Below, piece after piece: positions 11,580 to 23,659 of a stretch of 64,000 nucleotides of DNA. Within the stretch, counting starts at the first letter, position 1; each line of letters opens with the position of its first letter. The DNA is from Antitrichia curtipendula (lineage: Eukaryota; Streptophyta; Bryopsida; Hypnales; Leucodontaceae). The translations under genes and the position numbers were made by a program. The notes beneath the pieces are model-generated. The model did no database searches. It was not told the origin of the DNA and was given only the letters and a program-made list of their open reading frames with translations. Location: NCBI GenBank assembly GCA_951230915.1, contig OX579639.1, positions 3,348,001-3,412,000 of the forward strand, in the 5' to 3' direction.

Positions 11580-12146
11580 TCTTTATGTACATATGGGGTG
11601 GTAGGAGGTAGAACAAATATGTAATTTAGAGTTTGTAATTTCTCAACCGCTCATAGTTAAGTCTAAAGTAGGAATTGTGTTAAAATTATAATTTCAGACC
11701 TCATTTAGGCATAGTGGAATACCTTTTTTTAAATACTTTGAACTAAAAAAAGTTGTGGAATCAAGATAAGTTTCATCTCCAAAAATCCGTTTGAGATTTT
11801 AATCTTCCACTCAAAAGTTATAGACAAATTTCATAGAGGGGTTTAAAAGGATTTTTTTTGACATTTTCATACATCCTCTCTGAAATTTGTCCATAACTTT
11901 TGAGTGGAAGATTAAAATCTCAAACGGATTTTTGGTGATGAAACTTAGCTTGATTACCCAACTTTTTTTTAGTTCAAACTTTTTTGAAAAAAGGTATTCC
12001 ACTATGCCTAAATGAGGTCTAAAATTATAATTTTAACACAATTCCTACTTTAGACTTAACTATGAGCGGTTGAGAAATTACAAACTCTAAATTACATATC
12101 CCACATGGGTTGTTCTATCTCCTACCACCCCAAGTGTACATAAAGA
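11580..12146. mobile_element. Fold-back element, family D, copy 1 (567-bp near-perfect palindrome)
   Basis: The left arm from 11580 (tctttatgtaca..ggggtggtaggagg) returns as its reverse complement, ending at 12146. The centre is near 11863. Arms of about 280 bp keep long perfect blocks, for example aaaatctcaaacggattttt and ataacttttgagtggaagat. A transcript would fold into one long hairpin. A more diverged copy lies at about 30334-30830. Confidence 0.85.
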
Positions 12147-12502
12147 GCTTCTCTTTTTTACAAAACAAATCAAAATAAATTATTGATGGCCAATGGTTAG
12201 ATTTCATTGGTATAATACTCAATGAAGTCTTTGGGTTATGACAGACTATGTATCTTTAAAATTATTTGTTTGTATATTTTGTCCTAGAGTTAGCCAAAAA
12301 AATAGATCGCACCATAAATGTACTGCCAATGTCTCGGTCCTGAAGCATACATTAATAACATGTGGATGCATTTCGTGGATGAAGACTTTAGAGAGGCAAA
12401 GGCAGCCTCTCTGAAGGCTCTTGAATGTTATGAGTTCTGAAATGTACATCATCATTATAATTTTGCCCACAATGGGTTTGCTCCCATTTAGTCTGTCATG
12501 GA
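12147..12502. other. Intergenic; degenerate repeat shared with the right end of the window
   Basis: The stretch 12365-12435 (cgtggatgaagactttagagaggc..tctctgaaggctcttgaatgttatg) is similar to 63840-63900. No complete reading frame. Origin unknown, perhaps a relic of a transposon coding exon. Confidence 0.4.
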
Positions 12503-12831
12503 TAAGGTAGAAGGCTCCAAATAGTTTGGGCATTAAGAACCGCCCACCTGTAAAATATACACGAATTGTATGTGCTGTTTTTTCATAGCCTTCACTGATG
12601 TCCAAACATTGTACATTTCAGGCGGGGATGATTTTGGAGCCCTATGCCAGTTCAACTTCAAAATTTCGTAAATAATTTCAAAAAGCTCCAAAAAACATGA
12701 AATGACTTATGTTAGATGCCAAATCCACTTCTCTTTCAAGGAAAATTTACTGAAAAATATTTCAAGATGTTTCGCCCTCCTAAAATTCAATTTCAGCTCT
12801 TAGGTGGACAATTTTTGGACTTGTTACCTTA
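12503..12831. mobile_element. Small inverted-repeat element, family A, copy 3
   Basis: It begins TAAGGTAGAAGGCTC and ends GGACTTGTTACCTTA. The interior aligns with copies 1 and 2 (gtacatttcaggcgggg.tgattttggagccctatgcc; tcaacttcaaaatttcgta; gaaatgacttatgttagatgcc). Non-coding. Confidence 0.55.
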
Positions 12832-13853
12832 GTTTACCTTAGTACAACTGTACAAGTGTGAGAAACTATGTGAGCAATTGATTTTTTATTTATTTTTTGA
12901 CAAAATATGAATTCATTATGAAGTTTTGAAGTTTTCAATGCATCAATGGCTCAAAAGAGTCTGTAGACTACTTTAGAACCAACAAAATCTAATCCCATCA
13001 TGCTCATTTTCCTCACCTAAAGCAATCATTGTATTTTCTAACATAGAAGGCCTAAAAAGTCAAACCTTGCAATGAATTCACACAAAAAAAAGTTGGAAGT
13101 TCCTAATGAAGCACTAATCCCCCCATTATTGTCATGTAAGACATGCGTTGAAGCCAAAATTTCACAAACTGAAAAAAATCCATAATGGGGTCATTCCCTA
13201 GGTGCCCACTATGGGGGGTTCTACCTTGCCCGAACCAAATGGTGTGATTGAGGGTTCAATACTTGGTGGTGACAAGTTGTTTATCTGGCGTGAAATCAAC
13301 CTTTCTACTTGATGCTCCCCCCCTCCCGTGTAATGTGTTGTTCAACATGCTTGTGTCAAAAATAAATAAAGTATCTGGTCGTTGCTTCCTCAATCACATG
13401 GCAAGTGACAAAGCCACTCAACTTGAGGAGCTTTCCATTTCATTTGTTTCCAAAAAAAACTAAAATTTTGTGACAGGCCAACTTTGGACCAACCTATGCA
13501 GGCCAAGAAATTCATGAGCAATACATGTGTCATGTAAAATGTATTACTCATGAAGTTTTGGGCCTATATTATACTGGTCCAAAATTTGGCCTATCATAGG
13601 CAGAGTTACCTTACTTTGATGGGCTCCGTGAGGGGCCCTACGCCCTCTCCCTATAGCTTGTCATGTTTGTCTGTCTTATCCTGGTCATGCATCGGGGTTC
13701 TTTTTTCTTTTTTTCTTTTGTGCCACTTATGCCACCTATGGCTAGTCATGTTGTATTTGTAACTTGACAATGCAATTTTGTTTCATTTGTTTCCAAAAAA
13801 ATAAAATTTGAGAAACAATGTCTACCAGTACAATACTTTGCTCGTTAATTTAG
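12832..13853. other. Intergenic, with an imperfect hairpin at 13473-13592
   Basis: No gene recognised. Around 13473-13592, aggccaactttggaccaacc..catgagcaatacat is followed by its diverged inverse atgtattactcatgaagt..tggtccaaaatttggcct. Its outer tags (cctatcatag..gttacctt) resemble the ends of family C, so it may be a related fold-back element. Confidence 0.45.
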
Positions 13854-13948
13854 TTAACCCTAAAGGAACAAAGTAATTTTTTTCACAAAAACCACTCTCA
13901 AATCTGTCATTTCTGCTGCGTTCATCCAAGAAAAAACAAAAGACAAAA

Positions 13949-13999
<51 letters not shown>

Positions 14000-14835
14000 T
14001 ACACATACATAAGAATTTAACCGTAGGATCTTGTACTTTACTTGTCTAAGATCATGTGGTAAAAATTTAATGGAGTTTGACCATACAGATTGGAAGATAT
14101 TAGCAATCAAAGTTGATTTTTTTTTTGAACACTAGCATGCAATTTCAGATGACTTTGACTGCCCTTTGTGGAATTTTTTTGCACTATGGACTTTGAATTT
14201 AAATTTTTTTGTATCGAAGAATTGAGTTGAAAGTCTAGTGGAAGAAATTTTAAAAGAAAAATGCTTGTTTTTCATTCTTTAAAAAAATTTCAAGTAGAAG
14301 TAAGTTTAAGATTGAAAGAAAAACTAAATCATTAATAGCTCTAAGATGATATTGAAACACAATAATTCCAATGGTGAGATTGTTCTAGCATTCAAACTTA
14401 ACCTTGTTAAAATAAAAAAATTGAAAAATTGAAAAATTGCATTTAGAAATGAATCCTATAAGTTATTTTTCGAGAAGATGCCTAGATTGCCCCCAAAACA
14501 AGATTGTTCATAACTTTTGCATTACTAATCCAAATGGAATGAATCAAAGCTTCACATGTAGACAAAAGTATGATCTATAAGGGGAAAAAATTCAAAATTT
14601 TAATTTCATGTTTTTGTGGATTTCATTTTTCTACACGAGAAGTGAAAATTATGTTTTAGATGGCATAACTTTTGCTCCCAGTTACAGATTGAATAAAAGT
14701 TATGATCTCATGAAGCTACAAAGTTTGTCTATCTCACGAGAAAGTTTCAAAACGTTTCATTAAAAATTGAAGTTGTAGAACCTACCCAAAATCCATTTTG
14801 TCCTGTGAAGAGACAATGGTCCTTTAGGGGTTAAT
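13854..14835. mobile_element. TTAA-flanked element, family B, full copy (982 bp)
   Basis: TTAACCCTAAAGGAAC at the left, GGTCCTTTAGGGGTTAA at the right. A (TA)n run at about 13953-13988 followed by (CA)n interrupts the left part. The interior is the reverse complement of 21347-22294 (for example ctacccaaaatccattttgtcc near the right end). It shares its right TTAA with the next element. Confidence 0.75.
13953..14008. repeat. TA/CA microsatellite
   Basis: About 36 bases of alternating TA followed by cacacacatacacataca. It lies inside a family B element. Confidence 0.9.
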
Positions 14836-15772
14836 CCCTAAAGGACCGTAGGTGTATTTTCAAGGAGACATTTCAAAAATTGCAACTTTTTGGTATGTTG
14901 CAAAAAAAAAAATCAAAACTTTTTTTTGAAACTTCAACCGTACAAAAGTAAAGTAAAGTATTTTACCAAAGTGTGGAAAAAATTCAGCCCTTTTCACCAT
15001 GCGAATTGAAAGATTATAGCATTTGAAGCAGAAAAAAAAACTTTTTTCTAATCCTGCAAAACAAAGTTAGCAGACTTTGGGCTCATTTGGAGTAAATTTT
15101 TTGCTCTACACGAACATGAGATTTTTGACCATTCATAAGTGTATGATATTAGGTTCATCCCCAAAAAAATTTAGAAGAAAATATGGAGTCTAAATTATAC
15201 TAAGTCACCCTGCAACGCAAGGAGGTTAAGTGAATTGGCAATACACTAGTCATTTTTTTGTGCAATGAAGAAATATTTTATTTGAAATCTAAACGTTTAA
15301 AAACTAGAGACAAATATTTGGAATATGTGAAAAAAAATTCAAGAATTTTGACTTCACTGATTGCAAGATAATAGGACTTGACGTTAGAAGAAAATGTTTT
15401 TTTTTAAAACTACCCCAACATAGCTACCAAAGTTTGACTCCTCTTAGAATGTAATTTGACAACAATTTTTTTTCTTTACAATTGTATGCCATATTTTATT
15501 AGTTACATACATACCAAATTTCAAAACTTGATGATCTTTTTTGCAAAAGATTCCCCAAAGATTCCCAAATTATCCAAGCTCCCCGAAAAGTTCAGTGCAA
15601 CATAATTTTTGATCCAGGCACCCAATTGGAAAAAAAATAGTTTTTCACGAAGTTGTTACATGTTTATACATTTTATGCAAATTTCATGACATCTGACCGA
15701 AAATGACTTTGTAGGAACCTACCCGAGATTTCTTGCATACGTTGAACGAACACTTGGTCCTTTAGGGGTTCA
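14832..15772. mobile_element. TTAA-flanked element, family B, full copy (941 bp), tandem neighbour
   Basis: It starts at the same TTAA (14832-14835) that ends the previous element and continues TCCCTAAAGGACC. It ends TTGGTCCTTTAGGGG followed by TTCA (15769-15772), one base from TTAA. The interior follows the family layout but is clearly diverged from the neighbour. Non-coding. Confidence 0.7.
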
Positions 15773-17360
15773 GGTAGGTCCCCCCAAATGTGCCCACTGA
15801 TCTTAAACCGCCATCTACACTACGTGAATATCTCCAAAATCAGTTTTGTACCTATGCGAAAGAAACGCTTTTAGAAAGAAACGCTTTTAGAACCAAACTT
15901 TGTTCTTTTATAACTTTTGCTTACAGTATCCAAATGCCATGCTCTTTGGTGCGTTGGAACCTCCTTTCACTTGCCAGCAAAAACATATGAAAATTTGACT
16001 AGTCTAATAATAGTAACTAGGCTCAGTAGCAAAAAGTGGCGGTTTTGGGTGTACCTACCTTCACACCTGTCATGAGTGCACTGTTCTTCCCTCCTGTGGC
16101 TGGCTTGTATCATTTCTTTTATTGGCAATGGAATTCCTTTCATTTGTTTCAAAAAAGAGAAAAGAAAAATGAAAAATGAAATGAATGCACCGATCCAGTA
16201 CCGTATTGCAATTCCTAATTTATTGCCAGGATTTGTCCTTTGCAACTGAATGAGAAAATTCATATTTTTTTCCCTGTGAAATGTGAATTGGAAGCCCCGA
16301 CAGTGAGGTCAATGCCGCTGTGTGTGTCTGTTGTCACTGTGGCGTCACCATTGATACGGAATGAGTTGTCCAGTTATCCCACACTATAGGACACCAAGTC
16401 TTTACACCTTAACCCTCGAAAGGACAATGCAAGACCCTCGTCCCTCAGGCATTTTGAAAGTCAGAACTTGAATTTTCACATATTTTTAAAATTAAAATTA
16501 AAAATAAAAATACTAAGCGTATGCAGCCTGTATACAAATTTTAATTTTGTATGGATCCTTAGAAATACAGCTCCGATAATCTACTTTTTACACCATTTGA
16601 ATTTTTTTTCCAAAATTGATGAAATTGTAATTTTTGTGAGTGACACGTTCCAGATCATAACCTGGAAACTCAAAATACACCACTTTTGAACCTTTTTCTA
16701 TTGAGTTTCTCTTGGTGTAATCTCAAGGAGTACCTAAATTACACCATCCTGTTTGTCACTATTATTTCCATCTTCTTTAACAATTTCATACTATTTCAAG
16801 TATTTTTGTAATTATTATGGTATTTATAAATAATTTTTTCTTAAAAATAAAATAAGAATCAATTTTGATGTTTTTCATTCTAAAAAAAATGAGGTTAAAT
16901 TTTAAACATATGTTACTACATGTGAAAAATATCAATTTTTTTTTAAAATCTATGTTTTTTAATGTAGAAATATAATGAAGTTTGACCATGCTTGAACATG
17001 AAATGCTCTTTAAGTTTAAAAGTAGAAGCACCGAGAGTGGATCATTTTAGTGATTTTGGAGCAAATGGTGAAGAGTATGAGGTGATAAAAGTTTTTGCCA
17101 TGTAGAAAGATAGGAAATATGGGGATTCCAAATTATTTAGAGTCTTATTTCCAAAATTGAAGTTATTGTGATTTTTAAAGTCATAAAGTACTCTTAACCA
17201 TTAGCCAATGTCTAGAGTCTTCCAATTCCAATCACTCAAGAACTACTTGTTACTTTTTTGCTCACTCCTTTGGGACATGTATCATAACCTTATTAGTCCT
17301 ACCCTTGATAAGGATCAAAAAATTACATTCAAAGGGTGGAAATAGCGCACCCTCTAGGTT
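15773..17360. other. Intergenic, no gene seen
   Basis: A lone family-B-like end, TTAACCCTCGAAAGGACAATGC, occurs at 16409. The rest is AT-rich and shows no recognisable exon. An open minus frame at 15967-16263 matches no known family that I can name. Confidence 0.45.
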
Positions 17361-17556
17361 GGATACTAGATGTGGTTGACAATTGATACTTCTACCTTAG
17401 TTTGTGTAGGCCAATTAACAAGAATGGATATGACACTAATATCGTGTAACTTACATTGGGTATTGGATGTGGTTGGCAATTGGTGTTTGTACCTCAGTTT
17501 GGGTATGCCAATGGACAAGGATGGATATGGTATTAACATCATGTAGCTTACATGGA
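17361..17556. repeat. Two-copy tandem duplication, about 98 bp per unit
   Basis: The unit around 17361-17459 (gatgtggttgacaattgata..accttagtttg..atggatatgacactaatatc) is repeated at 17460-17556 with scattered substitutions. The two units abut. Confidence 0.7.
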
Positions 17557-20084
17557 CTAGAGTAAACTTACCATTCACTGCACACATCCAAGGACCAGAC
17601 AACAAGAATTGCCAATTACTGTATAATAACCACACGATTTGACTACCAATTCAATTATCATGAAAATAAAATCTTATATCATTGCCTACTAACTGTACAT
17701 TGTACGGTGCAAGGTTGCAAGGAATTTTGCACTAGATTTCAAGTGCGTCGCAAATAAATTGCAATAAAATTTGTAAAAAGATATTTTTTGCATTTTGCTT
17801 TTCAAAGGTGAATCTTAACATGACATGTAAGAATCACGCCAAATTTCAAAACATGCAACTCTCTATATTTATGTGGAGAAGGATTTGAATTTTGTTTGTG
17901 TGGTAATTGACAAGTTTACTATAGATAATGCTCAAGAGCATTACGGGACATAATGCCAAGTCTAATAGTTCATCACAAACATCCGTATTTGTACTATTCG
18001 CAAATCTAAAAGTGCAAAAAGAGGGTCTATGTTATGTGTTATAATACTTTTTTGACTATCCAATGGAATGGGGGCAAATCTACTTTGAAAATCAGACTTG
18101 GCATTATGTTTATTTTTTAACAAATGAGACAAAATTCCATTGCAAAGGGCAAAATACAAGCCTACTAGCTACATAGCTTACATGTTTAATAGAATTATTA
18201 TTGTGGTTGTTAAAAGCATCTGCAATGCTTACTATATGAATAAGTTAAGCCTTATAACTACAAATGCAAGGGTAGAAAATGAATTGAGGTTTGCACAAGG
18301 AAGGATTTTTTTTTTGGCAGGGGCTCCCCAATGTGCGGCAGTTTAAAGTAGGAGCACCCATAACCATCTATTTCAGCAATTCAACATAGTTGGAGGCAAA
18401 TTTTTCTAGAAAATATATTTTTTCAATATTAACAATTGAAAATCATGAATTTAGAAAAATATATAATTTTTGGATAACGCATATAATTCTATGAATTTTC
18501 AAAGTAGAACTCCCTAGAGCATCCTAAATTGTACTCTAACAAATTTGCCTTGATTCTAGCACCAAAATCTACAAAAACCGGAGCCCACCAACCTCAATTA
18601 AGCATGAAGACAATTTCAACATACTTTTGGGGGCACTTTAAGGGAACTCTATAGTCGAAGTATGGGTACAATCACGCTCATGGGTGTCGCTACCTTACAT
18701 CACATAATTCTCCGGTAGTTGAGTCTGCAACAAAAGATGAATAAGGCCCTCGGGTACTCTAAGGGCACCAAGAAACTTTTGATCTTGAGCATCTCTTTCA
18801 TTGTCAATTAGGATTTGGATTTCCAACTAAGCTTTTGCAACTACTTGGACTTTTCATCAGATAATTTGTAAAATATAATTAGAAGCAAGGTTGTCATCAT
18901 GATTGTCCAAGAACCTAAACTTGGCAAGACGCTTCAAGGAGTAGACAAAAAGATAAAAAATGCTTGGTTTGAGTGGTTGTAAACCGAGGCTTAAAGTGAA
19001 GGAAATTTTATCAACAAAAAAAAAAAGGGGCAAAAAAAATAGAAGATAATATTATAAATGTATTTGATAGTAAAGAACAATATAGTATCCACAAATATCC
19101 ATGTCATTATGTAATTTGAAAACTTGTCAACTATGAAAGTAGTTTCTAAGTTCAAATTATAATAAAATGTTAAAATTATAAATTCTATTTTATTGGAGAA
19201 TAAACCACATCTAATTGGAATAGATATATGTTAGACTTCACTGAAAAATATACTAGACTTTTTAGGGGTAGGAAGTAGACTTGATTTACTTCATTTTAGT
19301 AATTGGATCACATTCAAAAAGATCATTTTCAAGGGTGAATTTTGGATTTGTAGCAAAGACTTGGACAATGTTAGAATCTTGTAAAGAATCATTTTAAAAT
19401 AAATTCTTTAGATCCAAGTGGTCATAGTGAGTCTCAAAAAACAAGTCATGTACTTTAGTGTGTGTTGGATTATTCAAAAGCTCTCTTCAAAATTGCCTAA
19501 CTTCCCTAACTTAAATTGAAAAATATCTCTAGTCTCTAATCCATTTAGAAAAGTCATGCACCACCACCTGAAGAAAATTGGGATAGGAGAGGTCTACATA
19601 TAACATTCTTAACAAAAATTAGGGTATCCCTTTGCCCACTCTAACATGTGGGGTGGCCCTGATCCTTAGTCTTGGCAAGAGTTGAGTAGCCCTCATCTTT
19701 ACTTACTCAAAGCCTCTATGTAAGGTCATCTATCCTATTACCACCTAGATTAACGAGTTATGATGGTTTAAGAAGGATGATGAATGATAAAGGATTGGTG
19801 AATGCATGAGATAACTTTGGTTCCCAATACAATGCTAGATTTAGGTGGTTCTTCTTCCGAAACGATTGCTGAGCCAAATTTGATTTTAAGTTTTAAATTT
19901 AGATCACCACATTTGTATTAAGGTAGACAACCTCTTTATAATCACTTAAACAATTCAATATATCTGTTGTATGCATATAGTGAGGGGACAAATTTTTCCA
20001 TTTAGAGAACTAGGTTTAAGAAGGATTTCATATTTTTTTAAATTTTTTTCCTAGAAAAACAAAATTATTATGAATTTTTTTTGT
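17557..20084. other. Intergenic, nothing recognised
   Basis: About 2.5 kb of AT-rich sequence with many stop codons in all frames. No known element ends or coding motif were found by eye. Confidence 0.45.
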
Positions 20085-20360
20085 GAAAATTCCTTTCCAA
20101 CCTATTATTGTTAAATAGATCACCTCATTTTCAACCATAGGTTGATTACAAAATTGACAATGCTTCAATGTAAGTGATAATTGTGGCTTCTAATGTACAT
20201 TTTGTAATGTTTGTAATCATTGTATGCTTTCAATGAACACCTCTTCAACATTGGTGCTGCTCATGTTCTATATGAGTTGTCACCTAAATCACAATTGATC
20301 AAAAACATAACAACCTAATCTGCAAAAATAAGTGTCATGTTGGAAAGAGATTGGCTACCG
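20085..20360. mobile_element. Family G element, second copy (inverse of 9224-9450)
   Basis: It contains ttccaacctattattg..tcaaccataggttgatt at the left, and catgttggaaagagattggctacc at the right. The body is a diverged reverse complement of the 9.2-kb copy, with shared gtacattttgta / caatgaacacctc blocks. Non-coding. Confidence 0.4.
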
Positions 20361-20378
20361 TAATTTAGCGGAGGTTGA

Positions 20379-20587
20379 TTAACCTTACAAAGATGCCGTA
20401 GATACTAAGTGCTCAGTAGATGACAAAGAAATTAATCTATATAGGATAGAAGTACAAACTGAGTTCATTCTTGAATTTTTGTGTAAAAATGGATGGTCTT
20501 GCATAATATTTTGACCTCTACTCGATAATTCACACAATACCAAAAAAGATGATTTCCACGGTGACTAACTCATCTTTCTAGGGTTAA
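20379..20587. mobile_element. Small TTAA-flanked element, family H, copy 2
   Basis: TTAACCTTACAAAGATG at the left and CATCTTTCTAGGGTTAA at the right are imperfect inverted repeats, each including TTAA. It shares aattcacacaatacc..gatgatttccacggtga with the copy at 10606-10818. Confidence 0.5.
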
Positions 20588-21346
20588 ATCCAATAATTAA
20601 ATCTCAACAATTAAATCTCAAGAAACAACATCAAAAGATGCAAGGTCTAATGAAATTGGTCCAAATTAAAAAAATTGACCAACGATACTTAGATTTACTT
20701 GAACCTAGTTGCCAGCTTCTTGAGTTTGATGTTGAATTTGGTGAGTCTATTTGTTTAACCTCTAAATGCCAAGGTCTTTTTGAGCTTCTAGGAATTTGCT
20801 CTAAATTGAACAAAAAGCCAACATTTTGATATGTTGTATCAATTTTTTTTGAATTGTAACCATACAAATTAAAACTAGACATGTTAGAGATCACATAGGA
20901 AATGAAAACACAACATCATTTACAGATTAATAGATTATAAAGTTTGATCATGAAGATGTTAAAATTGCAAAAGTAATTTGAAGTCTTTCAATCCTCTTTC
21001 CACATGTTAAATCTTAAAAGTTAGTCACCAAAAAAATATGAGGATAAAGGGTCTAACATGCATAATCCTAATCAATTTATGGCTTCTTGAAATCTACTCT
21101 TCAAATTTTTTTAAATGAATATTTAGTGTGATTTTTTCTCTAAGATCTAGTGTGATTGAGGCTCATTTCCAAGAGCCCTCAACACTACGGAAAGTCAAGA
21201 TTGCAATGGACCCCCTTGTACAAAATCTTGAATAGAAAAGTCATAATCAATCATTTTCAAAATCAGATTTTTGATGCTAAAACTAGACTTCAAAAAAAAT
21301 TTCAAAAATATAAACTTCTAAAAATAATAACATAGTTAGGTTTTAT
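20588..21346. other. Intergenic, nothing recognised
   Basis: AT-rich. Overlapping open frames of 60-90 codons on both strands near 20630-20890 show no family resemblance. Confidence 0.45.
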
Positions 21347-22294
21347 TTAACCCCTAAAGGACCATTGTCCCCTCGGGGGACAAAATGGATTTTGGGCAGG
21401 TTCTTGTGACTTCAATTTTTAACGAATTTTTTTGAAACTTTTTCATAAGATAGACAAACGTCTTAGCTTTGTGGGAATATAGTTTTTATTTCAATCGGTG
21501 ACTAGGAGCAAAAGTTATGCCATTTGAAACATAATTTTCACTTCATCGGTAGAAGAAAAAAATTCACAAAAAAATAAAATGAAACTTTTAAATTTTTTCT
21601 CCTTAAATATAATTTTTTGTCTACATGTAAAGCTTTGATTCATTCCATTTGGATTAGTAATGTGAAAGTTATGAACAACCTTGTTTCTAGGGCAATCTAG
21701 GTGTCTTTTTGAAAAAATAACTTATAGGATTCATTTCTAAATGCAATTTTTCAAGTTTTTCAATGTTTTTTGTTAACAAGGTTAAGCTTGATTGCTAGAA
21801 CAATCTCACCATTGGGATTATTGTGTTTCAATCTCATCTTAGAGCTATTAGTGATTTAGTTTTTCTTTCAATCTTGAACCTACTTCTACTTGACAATTTA
21901 TTAAAGAATGAAAAACAAGCATTTTTCTATTGAATTTTTTTCCTAGATTTCCAATTATTTTTTCACTTTTTTTTCTATTCAATTCTTCAATACAAAAATA
22001 TTAAATTCAAAGTCCCTAGTGCAAAAATTTTCCACAAAAGGTAGTCAAATTCATCTGAATTGAATGGTAGTATTAAAAAAAAAAAAAATTAACCTTTGAA
22101 TGCTAATATCTTCCAGTTTGTATGGTCAAACTCCATTAAATTCTTACCACATGATCTTAGACAAGTAAAGTACAAGATCCTATGGTTAGATTCTAAATTA
22201 TTACATTCTTTTTGTTTTCTTGGATGAACGCAGCAGAAATGGCAGTTTCGAGTGTTTTTTGACAAAAAAATGACCTTGGTCCTTTAGGGGTTAA
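21347..22294. mobile_element. TTAA-flanked element, family B, full copy (948 bp), inverted
   Basis: TTAA (21347-21350) then CCCCTAAAGGACC; the right end is GGTCCTTTAGGGG then TTAA (22291-22294). The interior is the reverse complement of 13854-14835 through most of its length, including ctcatcttagagctatta and aagtacaagatcctatgg. No coding capacity. Confidence 0.8.
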
Positions 22295-22945
22295 CTTCAA
22301 AGGATTATCAACACCAAAATTTGGTGCCTTGGGCACTTAGAGGTTAACATATCTCACAAATCTGAACCATAATGGTCTGATGAATGGTTGGGTGAGAAAA
22401 TGTAGAAACAAAAGGGGTAGTCACAGTTCCTTAGAGAATTCGATTGTCTTTGAGGCTGCAACTTTCATGCAGAAATTTGGGAGCAAATGGGGCCCCTCGA
22501 TTTTGGAGGGGCTGTGCCCCCCCGACTACCCCCGTATGCAACCTTGGAGGTTGTCTTAACTTGCTCAGAGCTGGGGTAAGTTTAGAACTTCGAATACATA
22601 ATTTTTTATGGGTTGAGCTCAGTAAGGAAATTAAATATATGAAAATTTCAAAGATAAAATTGGCAAAAGGTGGGCAAAAGGTGAAACTCCGGAGTGCAGA
22701 GGTTAATTTTTCTACGGGAAAATGACGCCCGAGCCCGTTTCTTCACTTGCAGAGGAGGAGAACACCATACCCCAAACCTCTGAAATTCGTCGATCCTGAA
22801 AATATCGGAAAACCAATTGACGACTGCCACGCGTCCTACCTCCAAGATTCATCAAGTTCTCCGAAGGCCCCTAAAGATTTCACCTGTTTGTGCAAGAATA
22901 TCAGAGGCTGACTGATTACATCAGAGGCCCGGTAAGTTATAACCG
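22295..22945. other. Intergenic / possible promoter region
   Basis: A lone GGGCACTTAGAGGTTAAC end lies at about 22330-22345. GC content rises from about 22480, as expected near a gene start. A donor-like site ccg|gtaagt occurs at about 22930. Confidence 0.4.
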
Positions 22946-23293
22946 ATGTCTTTTTCTTTAGATGCCGCCGCGTCCAAGCTTCTTCCCATTTCTTCACTAC
23001 AGTTGTTTTTGGGCCCATCTTTGCTTAATTTAGCCCCGATTGTTGAGTATGGTCAATCACGATGGCTGCACGAGCTCACTCACCCCGCGAAGCTTTCGGG
23101 TTTCGGCGCCGAGCTCCTTCCGCTCTTGCAGAGGGTTCATTCTCTGAAGATTGGGCTTGAGAATAATGGGGATTATTGTCCTCCGGAAGTGGTGAAGAAT
23201 GGTCGTGAAGAAGATTTTGCGTGCGGAGTTTTCACTGATCCGCTTCTCAGTTTCACCCTGCCTGCCGATCCACGTTCGAGAGTACTACGGTAG
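22946..23293 (+). CDS. Uncertain exon-like open frame, unknown product
   Basis: A 115-codon open frame from an ATG at 22946 lies in a stretch with higher GC than its surroundings. The peptide is leucine-rich (PISSLQLFLGPSLLNLAP; ELLPLLQRVHSL) with no family I recognise. It lies upstream of the ribosomal-protein relic and of IPK1, so it could equally be transcribed leader sequence. No splice partner was established. Treat it as a weak candidate. Confidence 0.2.
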   Translation: MSFSLDAAASKLLPISSLQLFLGPSLLNLAPIVEYGQSRWLHELTHPAKLSGFGAELLPLLQRVHSLKIGLENNGDYCPPEVVKNGREEDFACGVFTDPLLSFTLPADPRSRVLR

Positions 23294-23659
23294 TGCAGAA
23301 ATGCGTGCACCTTTGTAATTGAAGCTGCCGCGTTTCGTTTTTTCTGCATCCCGAGAATCCATTTCCCGGTTTCTCTCAGGTGATTCTCGCCGCGGTTGTG
23401 CTACTCTTGTTGCCGTTGTCATTCCTCTACAGAATTATCTCTCGTGTTGGATGTCTTGCGCTTGTTGCTGGTGCCGTTCCTGTGTACAACCTTTTACCTT
23501 ACTTCCTTCATCGAAAATCATTGGAATTCCTGCTCATTTTCATAAATCCAGAAGACTTGGGGGCTTACTTAAGGTTTGGAGTTTTGTATCGATCTCTCGT
23601 ATTGGATGTCTTGCTCTGGTGTCTGGTTTCAGAGTGAGTTTTTTGTGATGTTTGAACAG

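Noticed and set aside
13822..14110. Two open minus-strand frames with Tyr/Ile repeats
   Set aside because: They come from the TA/CA microsatellite inside a family B element.
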